The notes: generated by a model from the letters alone, not told the origin. 64,000 bases of DNA from Vibrio hangzhouensis (GCF_900107935.1 NZ_FNVG01000021.1:18516-82515); one strand, 5' to 3'. Counted from the first letter of the stretch, positions 34,923 to 44,239 are shown. Numbers and translations are program-made.

Positions 34923-35060
34923 TTATTTTGAAAGGCGAGCACGGCCTTTAGCACGACGTGCGTTAATTACTTTACGACCGTTCTTAGTCGCCATGCGAGC
35001 ACGGAAACCGTGAGTACGCTTGCGCTTTAGAACTGAAGGTTGAAAAGTGCGTTTAGACAT
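34923..35060 (-). CDS. rpmH: 50S ribosomal protein L34
   Basis: A 45-aa frame, MSKRTFQPSVLKRKRTHGFR then ARMATKNGRKVINARRAKGR and ARLSK, is the complete and nearly invariant L34. It heads the rpmH-rnpA-yidD-yidC cluster. It is too short for a 60-codon cutoff but unmistakable. Confidence 0.98.
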   Translation of the reverse strand: MSKRTFQPSVLKRKRTHGFRARMATKNGRKVINARRAKGRARLSK

Positions 35061-35163
35061 GGTTATTACCTTTACTGATCAGTAGTTTTAGGTTCTCGTT
35101 GAACCCGGCGTGGGACATATTTCCCGTCTTCTTTCTCTATATAGAGATAGAGAGGAAATCCGA

Positions 35164-35183
35164 CGCCTCTCAACAAAGAGGCG
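35164..35183 (-). other. Hairpin in the rpmH 5' leader
   Basis: CGCCTCT (35164-35170) and AGAGGCG (35177-35183) form a 7-bp stem with a 6-base loop in the long untranslated leader of rpmH. A second short stem, TGACTC with GAGTCA, lies about 20 bases closer to the promoter. Function unknown. Confidence 0.5.
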
Positions 35184-35245
35184 GAATTGTAATCACTGAC
35201 TCGTCAAGAGTCAATAATCAGTTCAACTTCAATTCCAGCCGGCGA

Positions 35246-35273
35246 ATTATACTTTTTGTGAGCCAGAGCGCAA
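35246..35273 (-). promoter_or_regulatory. rpmH operon promoter
   Basis: On the minus strand TTGCGC (35268-35273), a 16-base spacer, then a perfect TATAAT (35246-35251). This predicts a leader of about 180 bases before rpmH. Confidence 0.75.
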
Positions 35274-35282
35274 GGATCATTA

Positions 35283-36017
35283 TTAGATCCCTACCTGATT
35301 TAGAAATTTTCTAAGTTGGATATCCTGTGGATCATTGAATATCTGCTCTGGCGTCCCTTGTTCCACGATATGACCGTTAGCCATAAAGATCACTCTATCT
35401 GCGACCTCTTTAGCAAACTGCATTTCATGGGTTACAACCAGCATGGTTTGATGCTGAGTTGCGAGTTTTTTCATAAGGTTAAGTACTTCACCAACCCACT
35501 CAGGATCGAGTGCTGAAGTTGGTTCATCGAATAACAACAGCTCAGGTTGTAGCGCCATGGCTCTACCAATACCCACACGTTGTTGTTGACCACCGGAGAG
35601 GGAAGCAGGGTATTGATCCCCTTTATCTCCTAGACCGATGTCATCGAGAATTTGCTGTGCTTTTTCAAGCGCCTGGTCTTTTTTCCAGCCTTTTACGGTA
35701 ATCAGGCCTTCGGCAATGTTCTGACGCGCAGTCATATGAGCAAATAGTGCGTAGTTCTGAAATACAAAGCCTGTTTTTCGGCGCAGTGCTAGTACTTCCG
35801 CTTTGCTGTGGTTCTGACAGTCTACCGCCACGTCATCCACGGTGATCTTGCCTTTATCGGCTTGCTCGAGAAAATTCACGCAGCGCAGCAGCGTTGATTT
35901 CCCGGTACCACTCGAGCCGATAATCACGATGATTTCCCCTTGCTTGATATCGATATCGATACCTTTAAGCACCTCTGTATCGCCAAACTGTTTGTGGATA
36001 TTTTCCAGTTTAATCAT
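35283..36017 (-). CDS. Polar amino-acid ABC transporter ATP-binding protein
   Basis: Protein of 244 aa with Walker A GSSGTGKS (residues 33-40), Q-loop FQNYALFAH, signature LSGGQQQR, Walker B LLFDEPTSALD and the switch His in VVTHEM. It is of the GlnQ/HisP/ArtP subfamily. It is the third gene of the operon SBP-permease-ATPase; its start overlaps the permease stop by four bases (ATGA). The same cluster lies between rpmH and dnaA in other vibrios. Confidence 0.93.
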   Translation of the reverse strand: MIKLENIHKQFGDTEVLKGIDIDIKQGEIIVIIGSSGTGKSTLLRCVNFLEQADKGKITVDDVAVDCQNHSKAEVLALRRKTGFVFQNYALFAHMTARQNIAEGLITVKGWKKDQALEKAQQILDDIGLGDKGDQYPASLSGGQQQRVGIGRAMALQPELLLFDEPTSALDPEWVGEVLNLMKKLATQHQTMLVVTHEMQFAKEVADRVIFMANGHIVEQGTPEQIFNDPQDIQLRKFLNQVGI

Positions 36018-36685
36018 CGTTGATACGCCTTATTCAATCTTTGCTCAGCCCACAATTGCACGCGAGTAAGCACTAACACAACACCCCAATAAATCAGAGC
36101 TACCGCTAAGAAGGCTTCAAAGAAGCGAAAACTGGATGATGCTTCCATTTGCGCCTTGGCCATGATCTCAGCTACGCCTAATGTGAATGCCAATGAGGTC
36201 GATTTGATCATGTCGATGAAATAGTTCATCAAAGACGGCAGGGCGACACGGGTTGCCTGAGGCAAAATAATCCGGCGCATTGCTTGGCTGGTGGTCATTC
36301 CGACCGATAAACTCGCTTCCATCTGGCTGCGATCGATACCGATGATGGCGGCGCGAATGCTTTCTGCCATGTAAGCGGCAAAGTGTAGGGTCAAGCCAAT
36401 AACCGCGGCGCTGAACGCATTGAGACCTACCATCCATGGGAAAATTTGTGGTAGACCGTAGTAAAGTAAGAACAGCTGTACCAACAGCGGCGTGCCGCGG
36501 AAAAAACTGATGTAAAGCTGACTAAGCTGATCAAGTACTGGGATCTTGAAAACACGAATATTCGCCAAGACGACCGCAAGGATCAGTGAAAATAACAGTC
36601 CCCATACTGCCATTTCCATCGTGGTGCCAAGATACTTTAATAGTATTGGCATCAGTTCCAGCATGTATTGAAAATCAAATCCCAT
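36014..36685 (-). CDS. Polar amino-acid ABC transporter permease
   Basis: Protein of 223 aa with about five membrane helices (YLGTTMEMAVWGLLFSLILAVVLA..., FFRGTPLLVQLFLLYYGLPQIFP) and the EAA-type loop MEASLSVGMTTSQAMRRIILPQATRVALPS. It forms the membrane channel with the ATPase encoded downstream. A strong hairpin between the binding-protein gene and this gene probably lowers its expression relative to the binding protein. Confidence 0.92.
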   Translation of the reverse strand: MGFDFQYMLELMPILLKYLGTTMEMAVWGLLFSLILAVVLANIRVFKIPVLDQLSQLYISFFRGTPLLVQLFLLYYGLPQIFPWMVGLNAFSAAVIGLTLHFAAYMAESIRAAIIGIDRSQMEASLSVGMTTSQAMRRIILPQATRVALPSLMNYFIDMIKSTSLAFTLGVAEIMAKAQMEASSSFRFFEAFLAVALIYWGVVLVLTRVQLWAEQRLNKAYQR

Positions 36686-36713
36686 AACGTTACCAAACTT
36701 CTAGAAAAACAAA

Positions 36714-36740
36714 CGCCCACTACCTAGCGTAGTGGGCGTA
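36714..36740 (-). other. Intercistronic hairpin (attenuator or mRNA-stabilising stem)
   Basis: ACGCCCACTAC and GTAGTGGGCGT pair perfectly over 11 bp with a 5-base loop, and U-rich sequence (UUUGUUUUU) follows on the minus strand. It lies between the binding-protein and permease genes and can act as a partial terminator and 3' stabiliser, giving excess binding protein. Confidence 0.75.
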
Positions 36741-36754
36741 ATAATAGTGATCAC

Positions 36755-37519
36755 TTACTTTTTAGTGATGTCTGCGCCAAACCACTTCTCAGAGATTGTC
36801 GCTAGCGTACCATCTGCACGCATATCTGCCAGTGCTGCGTTTACTTCTTGTTGCAACTTCTGACCTTTTTCGTTGTTCACAAATGGCCAGGCATTTTCAA
36901 TGGTTTCAAATGGCTGACCTGCCAGTTGCAAAGGCAGACCCGTCTTTTTGATCAGCTCAAGTGCAGACAGGCGGTCCATAACAAATGCATCAGCGCGGCC
37001 AAGAGCGACATCATGTTCAATACCTGTGTCGTAGGTTTTGATAGTGATTTTGCCGTCCTTGTCGTAGCTACGCAGCAGTTGCTCGAAGTTAGAGCCTAGG
37101 TTGACGGCGACGGTCTTACCAGCCAGGTCATCGATACCCTGAATGCTGTCATTACCTTTACGAACAGTGATCTGTGCACCATCAATTACATATGGGTCAG
37201 CAAATAGGTATTTTGCCTTACGCTCAGTGGTCATGGTGATTTGGTTGGAGATCGTATCAATACGTCCTGTTTCCAACAGACCAAACAGACCAGAGAAGTT
37301 CGCGGTGACATATTCAACTTTGTAGTCATTGCGGCGACCAATTTCGTCCCACAGGTCGACTTCAAAGCCTTGCAGTTTGTCTTGCTTTACAAACGTGAAT
37401 GGAAAGTAGCGACCAGACATGCCGACTTTCACTTCTTGTGCGGTGGCAGCATATGCTGCTTGAGATACGGTTGCAGAAAGCGCTAAAGCGGTTAGAAGGC
37501 CTTTAATCCAGTTTTTCAT
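36755..37519 (-). CDS. Periplasmic polar amino-acid-binding protein (possibly cystine-type)
   Basis: Protein of 254 aa with signal peptide MKNWIKGLLTALALSATVSQA, then VKVGMSGRYFPFTFVKQDKLQGFEVDLWDEI and TISNQITMTTERKAKYLFADPY. The FPFTF and SNQIT patterns recall the TcyA-type cystine binders, but ligand assignment is inference. The frame runs 14 codons further upstream; ATG 37519 has AAGGAG nine bases before it. It is the first gene of the operon. Confidence 0.88.
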   Translation of the reverse strand: MKNWIKGLLTALALSATVSQAAYAATAQEVKVGMSGRYFPFTFVKQDKLQGFEVDLWDEIGRRNDYKVEYVTANFSGLFGLLETGRIDTISNQITMTTERKAKYLFADPYVIDGAQITVRKGNDSIQGIDDLAGKTVAVNLGSNFEQLLRSYDKDGKITIKTYDTGIEHDVALGRADAFVMDRLSALELIKKTGLPLQLAGQPFETIENAWPFVNNEKGQKLQQEVNAALADMRADGTLATISEKWFGADITKK

Positions 37520-37586
37520 TTTACTACTCCTTGGGTTTGTGGAGTGGGATGTTACTGGCAAACATGTCGATAAGTTAAATAACTAG

Positions 37587-37605
37587 TTGTTATTAACCAT
37601 AACAA
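37587..37605. promoter_or_regulatory. Inverted repeat upstream of the ABC transporter operon
   Basis: TTGTTAT and ATAACAA flank TAACC, about 70 bases upstream of the binding-protein gene. It is a possible repressor site for the operon; the cognate protein is unknown. Confidence 0.35.
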
Positions 37606-37682
37606 ACTCGGGGTTGAGTGAACGCTTTTTCGACACTTGCTATTCTCGTTAGATCCAAACCGATGACAGCTTGGTCACGGAT

Positions 37683-37863
37683 CTATACACAGGTTAGATC
37701 AAGTTGACCGTTTTGTGGGTAGATCTGTGCTTTGTGTATCTGTTTGTGAGTAAATTCAGGGCAAATTGTGCGGATCAAGCCGATTTAACCGAAAAAATTG
37801 TGAATAACTTAGATCTTATTCACTGGATCACCGATCATTTACTGGCGATCTTGGTTATCAACA
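37683..37863. promoter_or_regulatory. dnaA upstream region with imperfect DnaA boxes
   Basis: The 393-base gap between the ABC operon and dnaA holds three near-consensus DnaA boxes, each one base off: CTATACACA (37683-37691), TGTGAATAA (37799-37807) and TTATCAACA (37855-37863), plus several GATC sites. This fits DnaA autoregulation and Dam-sensitive expression. A clear -35/-10 pair was not assigned. Confidence 0.5.
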
Positions 37864-37912
37864 GGTAAAATTACCAATCTTTTCCATTTCAAATAAATAG
37901 AGTGAGAGCACC

Positions 37913-39319
37913 GTGTCATCTTCGCTTTGGTTGCAATGTTCGCAACGACTACAAGAAGAGCTACCCGCTACCGAATTCAGTATGTGGGTCAGACCGCTAC
38001 AAGCTGAACTAAATGACAACACCCTGACTCTATTTGCGCCAAACCGCTTTGTCTTGGACTGGGTCCGTGACCGTTACCTCAACAGTATTAATCGATTGTT
38101 GAAAGAATACTGTGGTAATGACGTGCCCAATCTCCGCTTTGAAGTGGGCAGCAAGCCTGTCTCTGCCCCTCCAGCTCCCAAGCCAGTAAAAACTGCAGCC
38201 GATGTGGCGGCTGAATCGTCTGCGCCAGCTCAGCTGCAAGCGCGTCAGCCTGTGCATAAAACCTGGGATGATGAAGCAGAAGTCTCTGATATCAATCACC
38301 GCTCAAACGTGAACATCAAGCATAAATTCAATAATTTTGTTGAAGGTAAATCAAACCAGCTTGGTCTCGCGGCGGCTCGTCAGGTAGCGGATAACCCAGG
38401 TGCGGCCTATAACCCGCTGTTCCTGTACGGCGGGACTGGTTTGGGTAAAACTCACCTTTTGCACGCAGTAGGCAACGCCATTGTCGACAACAAACCCAAC
38501 GCAAAAGTGGTGTATATGCACTCTGAGCGTTTTGTTCAAGATATGGTTAAGGCACTACAAAACAATGCGATTGAAGAGTTTAAGCGCTACTATCGCAGTG
38601 TCGACGCGCTGCTTATCGATGATATTCAGTTCTTCGCCAACAAAGAGCGCTCGCAGGAAGAGTTTTTCCATACCTTTAATGCACTATTAGAAGGTAACCA
38701 GCAAATTATTCTGACCTCGGATCGTTATCCAAAAGAGATCAACGGCGTGGAAGATCGTCTGAAATCCCGTTTTGGTTGGGGTTTGACGGTCGCAATCGAG
38801 CCACCAGAGCTGGAGACGCGTGTCGCCATCTTGATGAAAAAGGCAGAGGATCACCAGATTCATCTGGCCGACGAAGTGGCATTCTTTATCGCAAAACGAC
38901 TGCGTTCGAATGTGCGTGAGCTGGAAGGAGCGTTAAACCGTGTTATCGCCAATGCGAATTTCACCGGACGTCCGATTACCATCGACTTTGTCCGTGAAGC
39001 GTTGCGTGATCTGCTGGCTTTGCAGGAAAAACTGGTCACGATCGATAATATCCAGAAGACCGTTGCGGAATACTACAAGATCAAAGTGGCTGACTTATTG
39101 TCAAAACGTCGTTCTCGTTCGGTGGCTCGTCCTCGCCAGCTAGCGATGGCATTGGCGAAAGAGTTGACCAACCACAGTTTACCTGAGATTGGCGATGCTT
39201 TTGGTGGTCGTGACCACACTACGGTTCTGCATGCGTGCCGCAAGATTGCTCAGCTACGCGAAGAAAGTCATGATATAAAAGAAGACTATTCGAACTTAAT
39301 TCGCACGCTTTCTTCATAA
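37913..39319 (+). CDS. dnaA: Chromosomal replication initiator DnaA
   Basis: Protein of 468 aa from a GTG start. It has domain I (LWLQCSQRLQEELPATEFSMWVRPLQ), a variable linker rich in Ala/Pro (about residues 85-120), an AAA+ domain with Walker A GGTGLGKTH near residue 175 and Walker B LLIDDIQFF, and the C-terminal DNA-binding signature GGRDHTTVLHACRKI. It binds the boxes in oriC 7 kb away. It is first of the dnaA-dnaN-recF-gyrB group. Confidence 0.98.
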   Translation: MSSSLWLQCSQRLQEELPATEFSMWVRPLQAELNDNTLTLFAPNRFVLDWVRDRYLNSINRLLKEYCGNDVPNLRFEVGSKPVSAPPAPKPVKTAADVAAESSAPAQLQARQPVHKTWDDEAEVSDINHRSNVNIKHKFNNFVEGKSNQLGLAAARQVADNPGAAYNPLFLYGGTGLGKTHLLHAVGNAIVDNKPNAKVVYMHSERFVQDMVKALQNNAIEEFKRYYRSVDALLIDDIQFFANKERSQEEFFHTFNALLEGNQQIILTSDRYPKEINGVEDRLKSRFGWGLTVAIEPPELETRVAILMKKAEDHQIHLADEVAFFIAKRLRSNVRELEGALNRVIANANFTGRPITIDFVREALRDLLALQEKLVTIDNIQKTVAEYYKIKVADLLSKRRSRSVARPRQLAMALAKELTNHSLPEIGDAFGGRDHTTVLHACRKIAQLREESHDIKEDYSNLIRTLSS

Positions 39320-39406
39320 TAGTGGCATAATCACTATAATTAGCATTCAAGTTATTGTATTTCGAATATAAGTGGCATGGATTGCCATCTTTACGAAGAG
39401 TTATCT

Positions 39407-40507
39407 ATGAAATTTACTATCGAACGTCATCACCTATTGAAGCCGCTACAGCAAGTATCTGGTGCGCTGGGTGGTAGGCCTACATTACCTATTTTGGGCA
39501 ATTTGCTGCTAAAAGTTGAGGAAGGGGTACTTTCTCTGACTGCCACTGACTTAGAAGTGGAGTTGGTGAGCAAAGTGACGCTCGAGAGTGAATTTGAAGC
39601 GGGCAGTGTGACGGTGCCGTCGCGTAAATTCCTTGATATCTGCCGCGGTCTACCTGACGACTCCAGCATTACGATTGTACTTGAAGGCGATCGCGTACAA
39701 GTGCGCTCTGGTCGCAGCCGTTTCTCACTGTCGACGCTTCCAGCGAGTGACTTTCCTAATATTGAAGACTGGCAGCAAGAGGTGGCGGTCACAGTGACGC
39801 AGGCTGAACTGAAGTCACTGATCGACAAAACACAGTTCTCAATGGCTAATCAGGATGTGCGTTACTATCTCAATGGCATGCTGTTTGACCTGGACCAAAA
39901 CACGCTGCGCTCAGTGGCGACCGATGGTCACCGTATGGCGGTTGCCATGGTGTCGCTGGAAGGCAGCTTTGACAACAAACAGATTATTGTACCGCGAAAA
40001 GGTGTACAGGAGCTTTCTAAGCTGCTGGACGCACCAGAGCAGCCGGTCACATTGCAAATTGGCAGTTCCAATATTCGTGCTGAAGTGAATAATTTTGTGT
40101 TCACTTCTAAGCTGGTTGATGGTCGCTTCCCTGACTATCGCCGTGTTTTGCCTCAAAATACCGACAAAGTGCTGGAAGCAAACTGTGATGAACTGCGTCA
40201 GGCATTCTCCCGTGCGGCCATTTTGTCGAATGAGAAGTTTCGTGGTGTGCGAGTCAATCTCGATGCGAGTGAGATGCGCATTACCGCCAATAACCCAGAG
40301 CAAGAAGAAGCCGAAGAAATGTTGGATGTCGACTTTACAGGCGATGCTCTGGAGATCGGTTTCAACGTGTCGTATGTGCTGGATGTGCTCAATACCCTGC
40401 GTTGTGAGAAGGTTCGTCTCTCCATGTCGAACGCTAATGCCAGTGCGTTGATTGAAAATAGCGAAGATGACAGTGCCATGTATGTGGTGATGCCAATTCG
40501 TCTCTAA
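39407..40507 (+). CDS. dnaN: DNA polymerase III beta sliding clamp
   Basis: Protein of 366 aa: MKFTIERHHLLKPLQQVSGALGGRPTLPILGN at the start, and the clamp-binding pocket C-terminus MYVVMPIRL. Three repeated clamp domains are expected over this length. The frame begins ten codons earlier at 39377, but the ATG at 39407 matches the family. It is 87 bases after dnaA. Confidence 0.98.
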   Translation: MKFTIERHHLLKPLQQVSGALGGRPTLPILGNLLLKVEEGVLSLTATDLEVELVSKVTLESEFEAGSVTVPSRKFLDICRGLPDDSSITIVLEGDRVQVRSGRSRFSLSTLPASDFPNIEDWQQEVAVTVTQAELKSLIDKTQFSMANQDVRYYLNGMLFDLDQNTLRSVATDGHRMAVAMVSLEGSFDNKQIIVPRKGVQELSKLLDAPEQPVTLQIGSSNIRAEVNNFVFTSKLVDGRFPDYRRVLPQNTDKVLEANCDELRQAFSRAAILSNEKFRGVRVNLDASEMRITANNPEQEEAEEMLDVDFTGDALEIGFNVSYVLDVLNTLRCEKVRLSMSNANASALIENSEDDSAMYVVMPIRL

Positions 40508-40522
40508 GTCAGGCATAACGTA

Positions 40523-41605
40523 ATGCCGCTTACGCGCTTAATCGTACAGCAATTTCGTAATATTAAAGCCTGTGATATCGAACTATCCACAGGCTTTAAC
40601 TTTATTATTGGACCTAACGGCAGTGGCAAAACCAGTTTGCTGGAGGCTATCTATTTGCTTGGCCATGGCCGCTCATTTAAGAGTTCGCTCACTGGTCGAG
40701 TGATACAAAATGACTGCCAGGAACTGTTTGTACACGGCCGTTTTTTGAACTCGGATCAATTTGAGATACCCATTGGCATTAATAAGCAGCGTGATGGCTC
40801 AACTGAGGTTAAAATAGGCGGTCAGTCTGGGCAAAAGTTGGCTCAGCTTGCCAAAGTGTTACCACTGCAACTTATCCATCCTGAGGGTTTTGAACTGCTC
40901 ACTGATGGGCCTAAGTTTCGCCGTGCGTTTATCGATTGGGGTGTGTTCCACTCTGAGCCTGGTTTTTTTGAAGCCTGGGGGCGCTTTAAGCGTCTCAGTA
41001 AACAGCGTAACGCGCTACTTAAGACGGCGACCAGTTACCGAGAGCTGAGCTATTGGGATAAAGATTTAGCTCAGCTTGCAGAGCAAATCGATGGTTGGCG
41101 CCGCACTTACGTTGAGCAGATGAAAACCTTGGCTGAAGAAATGTGTCAGTCTTTTCTGCCGGAGTTTGAGATCAAACTTGGCTATTACCGTGGCTGGGAA
41201 AAAGACACGCCATATGGCGAGCTCCTTAAGCGTAACTTTGAGCGTGACCAAGGTTTGGGATACACCTTTAGTGGCCCGAACAAAGCCGATTTAAGAATTA
41301 AAGTGAACAACACCCCTGTAGAGGATGTGTTGTCTCGCGGTCAGCTAAAACTGATGATGTGTGCGTTGCGTCTTGCGCAAGGGCAGCACCTCGCTGAGTT
41401 GACCGGCAAGCAATGTATCTATTTGATAGACGACTTTGCTTCAGAATTAGATAGCCTGCGTCGTAAACGCTTAGCGGATTACTTAAAACAGACCCAGGCT
41501 CAAGTTTTTGTAAGCTCTATTACTCAAAGCCAAGTTGCCGACATGATTGACGAAAATGGCAAGATGTTTCATGTGGAACATGGCACAATAGAGCAAGGTA
41601 AATAG
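40523..41605 (+). CDS. recF: DNA replication and repair protein RecF
   Basis: Protein of 360 aa, SMC-like ATPase loading RecA at gaps. Walker A is GPNGSGKTS (residues 30-38), the signature is LSRGQLKL and Walker B is CIYLIDDFASELD. Near the C-terminus KMFHVEHG is encoded by a sequence that resembles a parS site (see separate entry). It is fifteen bases after dnaN and twelve before gyrB. Confidence 0.97.
   Translation: MPLTRLIVQQFRNIKACDIELSTGFNFIIGPNGSGKTSLLEAIYLLGHGRSFKSSLTGRVIQNDCQELFVHGRFLNSDQFEIPIGINKQRDGSTEVKIGGQSGQKLAQLAKVLPLQLIHPEGFELLTDGPKFRRAFIDWGVFHSEPGFFEAWGRFKRLSKQRNALLKTATSYRELSYWDKDLAQLAEQIDGWRRTYVEQMKTLAEEMCQSFLPEFEIKLGYYRGWEKDTPYGELLKRNFERDQGLGYTFSGPNKADLRIKVNNTPVEDVLSRGQLKLMMCALRLAQGQHLAELTGKQCIYLIDDFASELDSLRRKRLADYLKQTQAQVFVSSITQSQVADMIDENGKMFHVEHGTIEQGK
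41565..41580. promoter_or_regulatory. parS-like palindrome inside recF
   Basis: TGTTTCATGTGGAACA differs from the consensus parS TGTTTCACGTGAAACA at two positions and keeps both outer half-sites (TGTT, AACA). It encodes part of the RecF MFHVEH motif. Whether ParB binds is unknown. Confidence 0.4.
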
Positions 41606-41617
41606 TGAGAGAAACTC

Positions 41618-44035
41618 ATGTCAGAAAATTACGATTCATCGAGTATTAAGGTACTAAAGGGTCTGGATGCGGTACGTAAGCGTCCGGGAATGTACATCGG
41701 CGACACAGACGATGGAACCGGTCTACACCACATGGTTTTTGAGGTGGTTGATAACTCAATTGATGAAGCGTTAGCAGGTCACTGTAACGACATTATCGTC
41801 ACTATTCATGAGGACAACTCCGTTTCTGTTAGCGATGACGGCCGTGGTATCCCAACGGAAATGCACCCAGAAGAGCAAGTGTCTGCTGCCGAAGTTATCA
41901 TGACAGTACTTCACGCTGGTGGTAAGTTCGATGATAACTCATACAAGGTATCGGGTGGTCTGCATGGTGTAGGTGTTTCAGTAGTAAACGCACTGTCTAA
42001 GCAGGTGACGCTGACTATCCATCGCGGCGGTCAAGTTCATACTCAAACTTATCACCATGGTGAGCCAGAGGCGCCACTAACTGTGATTGGTGATACCGAC
42101 AAAACCGGTACAGAGATCCGATTCTGGCCAAGTGAAGATACGTTCTCAAACGTAGAATTTCACTACGATATTCTTGCTAAACGTCTACGTGAACTGTCGT
42201 TCCTAAACTCGGGTGTATCGATCAAGCTTATCGATAAGCGCGAAGAAGACAAAATGGATCACTTCATGTTTGAAGGTGGTATCCAGGCGTTTGTTGAGCA
42301 CCTAAATACCAACAAAACTCCAATTATTCAGAAAATCTTCCACTTTGATAACGAGCGTGATGATGGCATCACGGTTGAAGTTGCTATGCAGTGGAACGAT
42401 GGCTACCAAGAAAACATTTACTGCTTTACCAACAACATTCCTCAGCGTGATGGTGGTACTCACCTTGCGGGTTTCCGTGCAGCACTGACGCGTACGCTGA
42501 ACTCGTTCATGGATAAAGAGGGTTTCTCTAAGAAAGCGAAGACGGCGACATCCGGTGATGATGCTCGTGAAGGTCTGACCGCTATCGTATCGGTAAAAGT
42601 ACCCGATCCGAAATTCTCAAGCCAAACCAAAGACAAGCTGGTTTCTTCTGAAGTGAAATCTGCGGTTGAATCGGCAATGGGCGAAAAGCTGTCTGAGTTC
42701 CTGGTTGAGAACCCAGGTGAAGCGAAGATTGTTTGTACCAAGATCATTGACGCCGCTCGTGCTCGTGATGCCGCGCGTAAAGCGCGTGAAATGACACGTC
42801 GTAAAGGTGCGCTAGATCTGGCTGGCCTGCCAGGCAAGCTGGCTGACTGCCAAGAGAAAGACCCAGCGCTTTCTGAACTGTACATAGTGGAGGGTGACTC
42901 TGCGGGCGGTAGTGCTAAGCAGGGTCGTAACCGTAAGAACCAAGCGATTCTTCCACTGAAAGGTAAGATCCTAAACGTTGAGAAAGCGCGTTTCGATAAG
43001 ATGCTTTCTTCACAAGAAGTGGCAACGCTTATCACGGCACTTGGCTGTGGTATCGGCCGTGACGAGTACAACCCAGATAAACTGCGTTATCACAACATCA
43101 TCATCATGACCGATGCGGACGTCGATGGCTCTCACATCCGTACGCTGCTGTTGACTTTCTTCTACCGTCAAATGCCAGAGCTTATCGAGCGTGGTTATGT
43201 GTACATTGCTCAGCCACCGCTTTACAAAGTGAAGAAAGGCAAGCAAGAGCAGTACATTAAAGACGAAGACGCGATGAGCCAGTATCAGGTATCTCTGGCA
43301 CTGGATAATGCGGCTCTGCACGTGAACCCTGAAGCCCCAGCGCTAGCAGGAGAGGCATTAGAGAAGTTAGTGCAGCAATTCAACGGTGCTGTGAAGATTG
43401 CAAATCGTATGGCTCGTCGTTACCCACACGCGCTAGTGAGTGAATTCATGTACACGCCACGCCTAACGGCTGAGCAGTGCAACGATACCACGGCTGTCGA
43501 AGCATGGACTAAGCAGCTAATCGAGCAGCTAAACGCGAAAGAAGTCGGCGCGAGCCAGTACAGCTTCGAAGTAGAGCAGCACGCTGAGCTTGGTGTTAAC
43601 CTACCAAAAGTGATCGTGCGTACTCACGGTGTGACACATGAGCACGTGCTGAGTATTGACCTGCTGAACTCGAAAGAATACGGCAAACTAGCCGCTCTGT
43701 CTGAAGCGTTAGAAGGTCTGATTGAAGAGGGCGCTTACGTGAAACGTGGTGAGCGTACTCAACCTGTGAGCCATTTTGAAGATGCGCTTAACTGGCTAAT
43801 CAAAGAGTCGCGTCGTGGTTTGAGTCTGCAGCGCTACAAAGGTCTAGGTGAGATGAACCCAGACCAGCTTTGGGAAACCACAATGGACCCAGAAACTCGT
43901 CGCATGATGCAAGTAACGATTGAAGATGCGGTTGGTGCAGACCAGCTGTTTACAACGCTAATGGGTGACCAGGTTGAGCCTCGTCGTAACTTCATTGAAG
44001 AGAACGCACTTAAAGTAGCCAACCTGGACGTTTAG
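41618..44035 (+). CDS. gyrB: DNA gyrase subunit B
   Basis: Protein of 805 aa. It has a GHKL ATPase domain (VVDNSIDEA, DDGRGIP, GLHGVGVSVVNALS), a transducer domain, and a TOPRIM domain with EGDSAGGSAKQGR and DADVDGSHIRTLLL; the C-terminal part contains GLGEMNPDQLWETTMDP. Length is typical of vibrio and enteric GyrB, which carry the extra C-terminal insert. It is followed by a terminator at 44159. Confidence 0.98.
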   Translation: MSENYDSSSIKVLKGLDAVRKRPGMYIGDTDDGTGLHHMVFEVVDNSIDEALAGHCNDIIVTIHEDNSVSVSDDGRGIPTEMHPEEQVSAAEVIMTVLHAGGKFDDNSYKVSGGLHGVGVSVVNALSKQVTLTIHRGGQVHTQTYHHGEPEAPLTVIGDTDKTGTEIRFWPSEDTFSNVEFHYDILAKRLRELSFLNSGVSIKLIDKREEDKMDHFMFEGGIQAFVEHLNTNKTPIIQKIFHFDNERDDGITVEVAMQWNDGYQENIYCFTNNIPQRDGGTHLAGFRAALTRTLNSFMDKEGFSKKAKTATSGDDAREGLTAIVSVKVPDPKFSSQTKDKLVSSEVKSAVESAMGEKLSEFLVENPGEAKIVCTKIIDAARARDAARKAREMTRRKGALDLAGLPGKLADCQEKDPALSELYIVEGDSAGGSAKQGRNRKNQAILPLKGKILNVEKARFDKMLSSQEVATLITALGCGIGRDEYNPDKLRYHNIIIMTDADVDGSHIRTLLLTFFYRQMPELIERGYVYIAQPPLYKVKKGKQEQYIKDEDAMSQYQVSLALDNAALHVNPEAPALAGEALEKLVQQFNGAVKIANRMARRYPHALVSEFMYTPRLTAEQCNDTTAVEAWTKQLIEQLNAKEVGASQYSFEVEQHAELGVNLPKVIVRTHGVTHEHVLSIDLLNSKEYGKLAALSEALEGLIEEGAYVKRGERTQPVSHFEDALNWLIKESRRGLSLQRYKGLGEMNPDQLWETTMDPETRRMMQVTIEDAVGADQLFTTLMGDQVEPRRNFIEENALKVANLDV

Positions 44036-44158
44036 ATTGCTTTCTCTTCGCTAGGTGAACTGATTTCTGCGTCGAAGGTGCTCATTTATGCCTATAAACT
44101 GTGCGCCTTCTCCTTGGACTAAGCTCTCCCAGCTTCGATAAAACAATCTAAAGATACG

Positions 44159-44190
44159 AAAAGACTGTCTCCGATGACGGTCTTTTTTGT
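44159..44190 (+). terminator. Terminator of the dnaA-gyrB group
   Basis: AAAAGACTGTC (44159-44169) pairs with GACGGTCTTTT (44176-44186) with one G-T wobble, followed by T residues. Confidence 0.8.
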
Positions 44191-44239
44191 TTTTAACTCT
44201 ATGAAAAGTAACTGTTATAAAAATAATTTAAGAAAATTC

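Noticed and set aside
42460..43071. 203-codon open frame antisense to gyrB
   Set aside because: High-GC codon shadow of gyrB; composition rich in Ser/Arg/Ala without any motif.
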